Positions 1 through 5,545 of a DNA stretch of 5,878 nucleotides are shown here, one piece after another. The stretch lies in contig JAIPEI010000246.1 of NCBI GenBank assembly GCA_021737245.1, positions 1-5,878 on the forward strand, in the 5' to 3' direction. Under the pieces are notes generated by a model. That model did no database searches, was not told the DNA's origin, and saw only the letters and a program-made list of their open reading frames with translations. Position 1 is the first letter of the stretch. Every line of letters begins with the position of its first letter. Both the position numbers and the translations under genes were made by a program. The stretch comes from Deltaproteobacteria bacterium. GTDB taxonomy: Bacteria > Desulfobacterota > DSM-4660 > Desulfatiglandales > HGW-15.

Positions 1-1682
1 CGCACTCCTCAATGATCGGGGGCAGGAAGCCCTTTTCCGCCTCCGCGGTGCGCTCGCGCTTCACCGGGGAGACCCCGAGGGCCCTGGAGCTGGAGGAGAT
101 CCCGGGGGTCCAGGACCGCTTCGCAGAGGCCGCCGTGCGCGCGAAGACGGCCGGGTTCGACGCGGTGGAGGTCCTGGGGAGCGCCGGGTACCTGATCAGC
201 CAGTTCCTTTCGCCGCTGACGAACCGGCGCGAGGATGAGTACGGCGGGACCCTGGAAAACCGCATGCGCTTCGGCCTGGAGGTTGTGGAGAAGGTGCGCC
301 GGGCCGTGGGACCGGACTACCCGATCATCATGCGCCTCGCGGGAAACGACTTCATGGAGGGAGGCAACACCAACCGGGAGGCCCGGCTCTTTGCCGCGGA
401 GCTCGAGAAGGCCGGCATGGATCTGTTCGACGTGACGGGCGGGTGGCACGAGACGCGCATCCCGCAGATCTCCTCCTTCGTGCCGCGCAAGGCCTTCACC
501 TACCTCGCCCAGGGGATCAAGTCCGCGGTGGGTGTGCCGGTCCTGGCGAGCAACCGGGTGAACGATCCCGCCGCGGCCGAGGAGATCCTCAGGAATGGGG
601 AGGCGGACATGGTCACCATGGCCCGCGGGCTCATCGCGGATCCCTTTCTGCCGGCCAAGGCCCTGGAGGGGCGTACCGACCGGATCACCCGCTGTATCGC
701 CTGCAACCAGGGGTGCTTCGACGCCATCTTCGCCCTGCGCCCGGCCGGCTGCCTGGTGAACCCGATGGCCGGAAGAGAGGGGGAGGTCAGCGTCACCCCG
801 GTCCCCACGGCCAGGAGCGTGCTGGTGATCGGCGGCGGCCCGGCCGGAATGAAGGCTGCAGTCACGGCCGCGGAGAGGGGCCACGCGGTGACCCTGGCCG
901 AGAAGGCGCCGGAGCTCGGAGGGCAGATGCTCATGAACCGGCGCATCCCCGGACGCGGGGAGATGGTCACGGCGGCCGTGGATTTGATCGCCAACCTGTC
1001 GGCCGCGGGCGTGGAGGTGCGGCTCGGCCGGGAGGTGCAGCCGGGCGACGTGAAGGGGATCGCCCCGGACGCGGTCATCGTGGCCACCGGGGCGGCTCCG
1101 GCCTGGCCGGACATCCCGGGCGTGGGCGGGGACAACGTGGTCCCGGCCTGGGATCTCCTCTCAAAGGACGTCACCCTGGGGAAGCGGGTGGTCATCGTGG
1201 GCGGAAACGCCCTGGGGCTGGAGACGGCCCTGTTCGTGGCGAGCCAGGGGACCATCGGCCCGGAGGTGCTTCACTTCCTGGCGGCCAACCGGGCCGAGAG
1301 CTGGGAGACCCTGGAGACCCTCATGGACCGGGGGAACAAGGAGGTCACCGTTCTGGAGATGACCCGCAAGGCCGGGCAGGACATCGGACCCTCCACCCGG
1401 TGGACAGTGCTCTCGGAGATCCGGCGGCTCGGGGTCCGCGTGATCACGGAGGCCAGGGCGCTCCGCTTCACTGAGGAAGGGGTGGAGATGGAGAAGAACG
1501 GGGAGACCTCGACGATCCCGGCCGACTCCATCGTGCTGGCCACGGGATCGGAGCCCGTGAACCGCCTCGCTCAGGAGCTGGAGGGTGTGGTGCCCGAGCT
1601 CTACACGGTGGGGGACGCCAGGGAGCCCAGAAACGCCCTGGAGGCGATTCGCGAAGGGTTCGAGGCCGGATGCCGGGTGTAG
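1..1682 (+). CDS. FadH/2-enoate-reductase-like NADH:flavin oxidoreductase (FMN, 4Fe-4S, FAD), 5' end missing
   Basis: Partial gene: the frame is open from base 3 and the true start lies outside the window. Aligned from memory with E. coli FadH (2,4-dienoyl-CoA reductase), about 106 residues are missing. Numbering from the internal Met at base 12, an old-yellow-enzyme TIM barrel runs to about residue 225. It carries the FadH-type Tyr60 (in AGYLISQF) and His146 (in GWHETRIP) proposed as proton donors. Cys228, Cys231, Cys235 and Cys247 have the C-x2-C-x3-C-x11-C spacing of the 4Fe-4S site. An FAD-binding Rossmann motif (GGGPAG, 274-279), an NAD(P)H motif (VIVGGNALGLE, 394-404) and a terminal FAD motif (TVGD, 532-535) follow. 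The family passes hydride from NAD(P)H via FAD, the cluster and FMN to an unsaturated acyl substrate. The substrate here (dienoyl-CoA, 2-enoate or other) cannot be told from sequence. It is probably cytoplasmic, as no membrane segment is seen. The stop is TAG at 1680-1682. Confidence 0.95.
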   Translation, partial: HSSMIGGRKPFSASAVRSRFTGETPRALELEEIPGVQDRFAEAAVRAKTAGFDAVEVLGSAGYLISQFLSPLTNRREDEYGGTLENRMRFGLEVVEKVRRAVGPDYPIIMRLAGNDFMEGGNTNREARLFAAELEKAGMDLFDVTGGWHETRIPQISSFVPRKAFTYLAQGIKSAVGVPVLASNRVNDPAAAEEILRNGEADMVTMARGLIADPFLPAKALEGRTDRITRCIACNQGCFDAIFALRPAGCLVNPMAGREGEVSVTPVPTARSVLVIGGGPAGMKAAVTAAERGHAVTLAEKAPELGGQMLMNRRIPGRGEMVTAAVDLIANLSAAGVEVRLGREVQPGDVKGIAPDAVIVATGAAPAWPDIPGVGGDNVVPAWDLLSKDVTLGKRVVIVGGNALGLETALFVASQGTIGPEVLHFLAANRAESWETLETLMDRGNKEVTVLEMTRKAGQDIGPSTRWTVLSEIRRLGVRVITEARALRFTEEGVEMEKNGETSTIPADSIVLATGSEPVNRLAQELEGVVPELYTVGDAREPRNALEAIREGFEAGCRV

Positions 1683-1800
1683 AAGGGGCCTTCTCCGGCG
1701 GTCTCATCGCCCTGGGGCGGAGGAGTGTGGGGATCCTCCGGGTCGGCCGGGAGATCCGCGGGGAGATCGTGCGGCTCTGAGGCTTGGGCCGCCGCCCCTG
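1683..1800. other. Gap between convergent genes, no clear terminator
   Basis: These 118 bases separate the stop of the flavoenzyme gene from the stop of the SDR gene on the other strand. A small AGAAG/CTTCT hairpin (1681-1694, 4-base loop) sits on the flavoenzyme stop codon but has no T-run after it. An 8-base unit, GGGAGATC, occurs twice 12 bases apart (1749-1756 and 1761-1768). No U-tract terminator is visible for either gene, so termination may be Rho-dependent or the transcripts may overlap. Confidence 0.5.
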
Positions 1801-2574
1801 TCAGCCCTTGCGGTGGACCATGGTGGAGGAGGCCTGAGCCGTGGGCATGATCCGCAACTGGTTCACGTTCACGTGCGGCGGCCGTGTGACGCAGAAGAGG
1901 ATGGCCTCGGCCACGTCCTTTCCCTTCAGTGGCTTCATGCCCTTGTAGGTTCCCCTGGCCCTTTCGCGATCCCCGTCGAACCGGACCATGCTGAACTCGG
2001 TCTCTACGAGGCCCGGGTCCACCGTGCTCACCCGGATCGGCGTGTCCACCAGGTCCATCATCATGCCTTTGGTGATGGCGTCGACCGCGTGCTTGGAGGC
2101 ACAGTAGACATTCCCGCCCGGATAGACCTCGTGGCTCGCCACTGAGCCCAGGTTCACGATGTGCCCGCGCCTGCGTTTCACCATGCCCGGCAGGACGGCC
2201 CGGCTCACGTAGAGAAGCCCCTTGACATTGGTGTCGATCATCTCCTCCCAGTTTTCGGGTCGACCCCGGTGGAGCGGTTCGAGACCCCGGCTGAGACCGG
2301 CGTTGTTGACCAGGATCTCGATACCGGTCCAGCCTCGGGGAAGGGATCGAATCGCTTCTTCTACGGCCTCGCGGTCCCGCACGTCCAGGGCCAGGGGCAG
2401 CGTCCGGGTTCCGTGCCGGCGTTCGAGCGAAGAGCAGAGCCTCCGGACGCGGTCCCGGCGCCTCGCCACCAGGATCAGGGCCGCACCTTCACGGGCGAAC
2501 CCTTCCGCGCATGCACGACCGATTCCGGAGGATGCCCCGGTGATGAGCGCGATCTTCTTGCTGAGCTGTCCCAT
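1801..2574 (-). CDS. Short-chain dehydrogenase/reductase, YdfG-like
   Basis: A complete classical SDR of 257 residues, the usual family length. It has the nucleotide-binding TGASSGIG (12-19), NNAG (90-93), Asn115 in MIDTN, Ser144, and the catalytic pair Tyr157 and Lys161 (YCASK). Basic residues after the second strand (ARRR, 37-40) favour NADPH. Several stretches read like E. coli YdfG, an NADP-dependent 3-hydroxy acid / L-allo-threonine dehydrogenase: MIDTNVKGL, RAVLPGMV, GGNVY, DPGLVETEFSMVRF and the ending with NVNQLRIMP. A soluble cytoplasmic oxidoreductase acting on a small hydroxy acid or similar alcohol is therefore likely, but substrate cannot be fixed from sequence. The ATG at 2572-2574 has a strong AAGGAG site. 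The ATPase gene ends 28 bases upstream on the same strand, suggesting co-transcription, although no functional link between the two is evident. Confidence 0.95.
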   Translation of the reverse strand: MGQLSKKIALITGASSGIGRACAEGFAREGAALILVARRRDRVRRLCSSLERRHGTRTLPLALDVRDREAVEEAIRSLPRGWTGIEILVNNAGLSRGLEPLHRGRPENWEEMIDTNVKGLLYVSRAVLPGMVKRRRGHIVNLGSVASHEVYPGGNVYCASKHAVDAITKGMMMDLVDTPIRVSTVDPGLVETEFSMVRFDGDRERARGTYKGMKPLKGKDVAEAILFCVTRPPHVNVNQLRIMPTAQASSTMVHRKG

Positions 2575-2579
2575 GCCGT

Positions 2580-2585
2580 CTCCTT
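2580..2585 (-). promoter_or_regulatory. Ribosome binding site of the SDR gene
   Basis: Read on the - strand this is AAGGAG, five bases before the ATG at 2572-2574. It supports that start and shows that the gene has its own translation signal in the 28-base gap after the ATPase stop. Confidence 0.8.
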
Positions 2586-2602
2586 GAATCCGTATCGTCC
2601 TG

Positions 2603-4903
2603 TTACTTGATGCACACCTTCCGGACCTGTGCGAAGTCCGTGATTCCCAGGAAGACCTTGCGGATCCCGTCCTGCATCAGGGTGGTCATGCCGTCCTTGA
2701 CGGCCTGGCCTCGAATGTCCTCCATCTTGGCCCGGCCCTGGATGAGCCCCTTGATCTCGTCCGTCCCGTACAGCAGCTCCATGATGCCGGTGCGGCCCTT
2801 GTATCCGCTGTTCCCGCACTTTTCACACCCCTTCGCCCGGTACAGGGTGAGGTCGTCGGAGTAAGGGATGCCCAGGGCATCGAACCTCCCTGCATACGCC
2901 CGGGCCAGGTGGTCGTACTCGTCCTGCTCCGGGTGGTAAGGCTCCCTGCAGTCCTTGCAGAGGGTTCGGACCAGACGCTGGGCCAGCACGCCGAGGAGGG
3001 CGTCGGCGAAGTTGAACGGGTCCATGCCCATGTCCAGGAGCCGCGTGATGGTCTCGGGGGCGCTGTTCGTGTGCAGGGTGCTGAAGACCAGGTGACCGGT
3101 GAGGGAGGCCTCGATGCCCGTGGCCACGGTCTCGTGGTCGCGCATCTCACCCACCATGATGACGTCCGGATCCGCCCGCAGGAAGGCCCGCATGGCTGCT
3201 GCGAAATCGAACCCGATCTTGGGAAGCACCTGGACCTGCCGGAGTCCCTTCTGGGTGATCTCCACGGGATCCTCGGCCGTCCAGATCTTGGTCTCCTTCT
3301 TGTTGATGTGGGCGAGCGCCGAATGGAGCGTGGTCGTTTTTCCGCTCCCGGTGGGGCCTACGACCAGGAAGATTCCGTAGGGCTTGGTGATGCACTCCAG
3401 CAGCATGCCGTAGTCCCGCTCACCCATGCCCATCTTGTCCAGGGGGATCGGCTCCCCCGCCGCCAGGATGCGCATGACCACGTCCTCTTCTCCGCCCACC
3501 GTCGGGATGGTCGCCACGCGGAGCTCGATGTCCAGGGGCGAGTATCGCTTGAATCGGATCTTTCCGTCCTGGGGCTTTCGGCGCTCGGAGATGTCGAGAT
3601 CGGACATGATCTTGATCCGGGATGCGACCGCCTTTTTGTAGTGGGAGGGAATGGTCTGGTAGACCTGGCAGGCCCCGTCGATGCGGAACCGGATCTCCGC
3701 ACCGTACTTGCCCGGGTAGGGCTCGATGTGAATGTCCGAGCAGCCTTTCTTGTGGCCGTCCGTAATGATCTTGTTCACGAGCTTGACGATGGTGCTGTCG
3801 TCCTCGGTGATCATGTCGACGCCGTCGTCGAACTCGATCACCTCCTCGCCGGAGTCCAGCTTGCCGATGAGGTCGTCGATGGACCCTTCCTCTCCTCCTT
3901 TGGCCTCCGGAATCCCGTAGAAGTAGTCGAGAAACCGGAGAATATCCTCCCGCAGGCCGACGGCGAACTCATACCGCTCCGCCGGGATCAGAGACTTGAC
4001 GCTGTCGATCTTGTCCAGCCGCTGGGGGTTGTCCAGGAGGATCTTGACCTTTCCGTCCTGTCGTTCGAGGGGGACCCAGAGATTGCGTTTCAGGTAGACC
4101 TGTTTGAGGCGGGTCAGAAGCTCCCCGGGGATCGGGAGGCTGTCGTCGAAGGGAACGTAATCGCAGTTGTAGAACTCGGCAAGGGACTGCCCGATGTGCT
4201 CCTTCTTGACGCTCATCTCCTCCATGAGCACGGACTCGATGGGGAGCTTCCGCTCCCGGCTCAGGGTGACCGCGTCGGAAAGCTCCTTTTCGGTGACGAT
4301 GTTGTTGTTGATCAGGTAGTCGAACTTGGTCCGCTTGGTGGACTGCTGGGTGAGCTTGCGCTGGTTGAAGAAGGCGATGCCCAGCACCTTGGCCATCTCG
4401 GTGGCGGAGCTCTGGTCCTCCAGGGTGAACCGGTCCCCCGTCTTCTTGTTGACGAGCTGGAGCACCCCGATCACGTACTTCTTGTAAAAGATGGGCACGG
4501 AGAGGATGTGCCTTGTGACGTATCCGCTGTTCTCGTCCCAGCGCTTGTCAAAGGTGAGGTCCTTGTTGATCATGGCCAGCTCGCGCTTGTCGTAGGCATT
4601 AACGATGTTGGTGATCTGCGCGTTGTTGGCCGTGTAGCCGGCGATGCTGCCGTTGTCGATGGGGACCCGGATTTCGCCGGGCAGGTCGCCGGCCTTGAAC
4701 CGGGAGTAAATCTCCTTGCGCCTGCCGTCCACCACGTAGATGGTGATCCTGTCCGCGTCGAAGAGGCTCAGGATCTGGTCCTTCATGTTGATGAGGATCT
4801 CGTTGATGTCGCGTGCGGAATGAATCTGGTTGGCGATGTCGTTCAGGGCCTTGTAGTACGTGACCTTGTCGTCTCCGGAGTAGTTCGTCGCCGTCTCGGC
4901 CAT
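2603..4903 (-). CDS. GspE/PilB-family type II secretion / type IV pilus ATPase with N-terminal GAF domain
   Basis: A 766-residue hexameric motor ATPase of the GspE/PilB/MshE family, which powers assembly of pilin-like fibres at the inner-membrane cytoplasmic face. Domain order: GAF sensor (about 13-182), MshEN-type domain (about 191-330), acidic linker (about 331-370), then the ATPase core. The core has Walker A GPTGSGKT (516-523, Lys522), an Asp-box-like TAEDPVE (542-548), Walker B DPDVIMVGE (578-586, Glu586), a His box with HLVFSTLHTN (604-613), and a zinc tetracysteine site (Cys649, Cys652, Cys693, Cys696). All key catalytic residues are present, so it should be active. The tetracysteine site favours an assembly ATPase of the PilB/GspE type over a PilT retraction motor. 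The frame can be extended to a TTG at 4970-4972, but those 23 codons have no ribosome site and look non-coding; the ATG at 4901-4903 has AAGGG seven bases upstream. No pilC/gspF, pilT or pilin gene is visible, so which machine it drives is unknown. Confidence 0.94.
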   Translation of the reverse strand: MAETATNYSGDDKVTYYKALNDIANQIHSARDINEILINMKDQILSLFDADRITIYVVDGRRKEIYSRFKAGDLPGEIRVPIDNGSIAGYTANNAQITNIVNAYDKRELAMINKDLTFDKRWDENSGYVTRHILSVPIFYKKYVIGVLQLVNKKTGDRFTLEDQSSATEMAKVLGIAFFNQRKLTQQSTKRTKFDYLINNNIVTEKELSDAVTLSRERKLPIESVLMEEMSVKKEHIGQSLAEFYNCDYVPFDDSLPIPGELLTRLKQVYLKRNLWVPLERQDGKVKILLDNPQRLDKIDSVKSLIPAERYEFAVGLREDILRFLDYFYGIPEAKGGEEGSIDDLIGKLDSGEEVIEFDDGVDMITEDDSTIVKLVNKIITDGHKKGCSDIHIEPYPGKYGAEIRFRIDGACQVYQTIPSHYKKAVASRIKIMSDLDISERRKPQDGKIRFKRYSPLDIELRVATIPTVGGEEDVVMRILAAGEPIPLDKMGMGERDYGMLLECITKPYGIFLVVGPTGSGKTTTLHSALAHINKKETKIWTAEDPVEITQKGLRQVQVLPKIGFDFAAAMRAFLRADPDVIMVGEMRDHETVATGIEASLTGHLVFSTLHTNSAPETITRLLDMGMDPFNFADALLGVLAQRLVRTLCKDCREPYHPEQDEYDHLARAYAGRFDALGIPYSDDLTLYRAKGCEKCGNSGYKGRTGIMELLYGTDEIKGLIQGRAKMEDIRGQAVKDGMTTLMQDGIRKVFLGITDFAQVRKVCIK

Positions 4904-4910
4904 GGCTGCA

Positions 4911-4915
4911 CCCTT
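4911..4915 (-). promoter_or_regulatory. Ribosome binding site deciding the ATPase start
   Basis: On the - strand this reads AAGGG, seven bases before the ATG at 4901-4903. The alternative TTG at 4970-4972 is preceded by T-rich sequence without any purine-rich site. This makes the 766-residue product more likely than the 789-residue one. Confidence 0.55.
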
Positions 4916-5057
4916 GCACCCGCTCCCTGGAAGGCGGGGGAAATGGATTGATAAGACGGATGCCTCATTCAAGCGGCAAAAATGATTTGACGGCTTCGCA
5001 AAAACCCGGTCAGCCGCCGCTGGAAACGATATAACCTATTGAAATCATACTGGCAGA

Positions 5058-5087
5058 TCTCTAGGTTGAGGACTTCTTGCGAGTCAA
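5058..5087 (-). promoter_or_regulatory. Possible sigma70-type promoter for the ATPase gene
   Basis: On the - strand TTGACT (5082-5087) is followed after 18 bases by TAGAGA (5058-5063). The -35 matches five of six consensus bases; the -10 is weak. It lies in the AT-richer part of the intergenic region, about 155 bases before the ATPase ATG. Other weak -10-like sequences (TATGAT, TATATC) occur just downstream, so the exact start is uncertain. Confidence 0.25.
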
Positions 5088-5094
5088 TCATTAT
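5066..5094 (+). promoter_or_regulatory. Possible weak promoter facing trpB
   Basis: TTGAGG (5066-5071), a 17-base spacer, then CATTAT (5089-5094); each hexamer matches four of six consensus bases. It overlaps the candidate promoter on the opposite strand. It would give a leader of about 440 bases before trpB, so the promoter at 5229-5257 is a better candidate for that gene. Confidence 0.2.
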
Positions 5095-5118
5095 CTCACA
5101 ACTCCGGGAAAAGATAAA

Positions 5119-5142
5119 CCCGAAATCCCGGCCGGGATCGGG
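5119..5142. promoter_or_regulatory. Strong dyad with 14-bp perfect palindrome, possible operator
   Basis: Bases 5125-5138 read ATCCCGGCCGGGAT, identical to their reverse complement. Flanking CCCG (5119-5122) and CGGG (5139-5142) extend the dyad to 18 pairs with a two-base bulge. It sits between the two divergent genes and upstream of the best trpB promoter, as an operator would. No regulator family is recognised from the sequence. Confidence 0.35.
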
Positions 5143-5185
5143 TCCCGAGGCGCATCCGGGGAACGCGCGGGAGGGTGAGCGGAGG

Positions 5186-5209
5186 ACCGGTTCACGCGTG
5201 CACGCCGGT
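5186..5209. repeat. Inverted repeat ACCGG...CCGGT enclosing GCGTGCACGC
   Basis: ACCGG (5186-5190) and CCGGT (5205-5209) are inverted copies. Bases 5196-5205 form a 10-bp perfect palindrome between and partly overlapping them. It ends 20 bases before the TTGACA of the trpB promoter candidate, a usual place for an activator or repressor site. In GC-rich DNA such short dyads also arise by chance. Confidence 0.25.
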
Positions 5210-5228
5210 GGACGGTTCTGGAAAAGCC

Positions 5229-5257
5229 TTGACAGGCAAGGCGTTCGGGAGTAGGCT
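5229..5257 (+). promoter_or_regulatory. Probable sigma70-type promoter for trpB
   Basis: A perfect TTGACA (5229-5234) is followed after exactly 17 bases by TAGGCT (5252-5257), which keeps the three most important -10 positions (TA...T). Transcription would start near 5264, leaving a leader of about 280 bases before the trpB ATG. The call rests on hexamers and spacing only. Confidence 0.45.
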
Positions 5258-5480
5258 TCATCCTGGTTTCACACACGGCGCACGCCTTCTCCCATCGCAC
5301 GCGACGGCTCATTCTCCTCTCGTTGATGTGTGTTGCAGCTCCACCGGATCTCAACGGACCCGACGCCTCTTCTCCACTCGCACCAGCCCCGTTTTGCCGC
5401 GCCGGCGGGTTCCGGACATCCCTGCGGAAGATGATTCGCGGGGATCCGCCCGCCGTTCCATTCGTGGTCATTTCCCAGGC

Positions 5481-5509
5481 GGACCTGCAAAGGTGGGGGC
5501 CGCAGGTCC
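5481..5509 (+). promoter_or_regulatory. Perfect 8-bp stem-loop in the trpB leader
   Basis: GGACCTGC (5481-5488) and GCAGGTCC (5502-5509) are exact inverted copies around a 13-base G-rich loop. The structure ends 26 bases before the AGGAGG of trpB. No T-run follows, so it is not an intrinsic terminator. It could be an operator, an RNA-binding-protein site or a translational control hairpin; nothing in the sequence separates these. Confidence 0.35.
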
Positions 5510-5535
5510 CGAAGAGTCACTCACTGACCAGGAAA

Positions 5536-5541
5536 AGGAGG
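5536..5541 (+). promoter_or_regulatory. Strong ribosome binding site of trpB
   Basis: AGGAGG within a purine run, four bases before the ATG at 5546. An in-frame TGA at 5525-5527 rules out any longer product, so the trpB start is well fixed. Confidence 0.85.
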
Positions 5542-5545
5542 GGTT

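Larger units (their letters stand above)
4904..5545. other. Gene-free divergent regulatory region
   Basis: About 640 bases lie between the divergent ATPase and trpB genes. Several open frames cross it on both strands (for example - strand 5091-5471 and + strand 5175-5555), but they encode Arg/Pro/Gly-rich sequence with no recognisable domain and no good ribosome site, so I do not call genes. The stretch 5025-5100 is visibly AT-richer than the rest of the window and holds promoter-like hexamers on both strands. The right half holds two dyads, one good promoter and a long trpB leader with a stem-loop. No tRNA or T-run terminator was seen. Confidence 0.6.

Noticed and set aside
443..1474. 343-codon open frame on the + strand inside the flavoenzyme gene
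   Set aside because: Gly/Arg/Pro-rich out-of-frame reading of a gene whose own frame carries all FMN, Fe-S and FAD motifs.
1749..1774. GGGAGATC repeated with a 12-base period after the flavoenzyme gene
   Set aside because: Only two 8-base copies in GC-rich DNA; too short to call a repeat array or binding-site cluster.
1670..1780. 36-codon frame starting at ATG 1670 and running past the flavoenzyme stop
   Set aside because: No ribosome site and no recognisable sequence. I also considered whether it was a frameshifted tail of the flavoenzyme, but that protein already ends at the normal place after its TVGD motif.
2909..4951. 680-codon open frame on the + strand, antisense to the ATPase gene
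   Set aside because: It is the mirror of a well-supported gene in GC-rich DNA. Its product is a monotonous Val/Asp/Leu/Gly/His mix with no recognisable domain, and the opposite strand has every ATPase motif.
4904..4972. 23-codon N-terminal extension of the ATPase from a TTG at 4970-4972
   Set aside because: No ribosome site before the TTG, the added residues fit no domain, and the ATG at 4901-4903 has AAGGG at a suitable distance.
5025..5100. Possible sigma54 promoter because of TGGCA at 5051-5055
   Set aside because: No TTGC-type -12 element at the required spacing on that strand.
5091..5471. 126-codon frame on the - strand, and the overlapping + strand frames at 5175-5555 and 5323-5580
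   Set aside because: Mutually overlapping, Arg/Pro/Ser-rich, no domain, no good ribosome site; the + strand ones run into the well-defined trpB start.
5489..5504. T-box-like string AGGTGG...CCGC in the trpB leader
   Set aside because: The spacing between GGTGG and CCGC is wrong (three G instead of NA), the string sits in the loop of a different stem, and no Stem I with a specifier loop or terminator could be made out.
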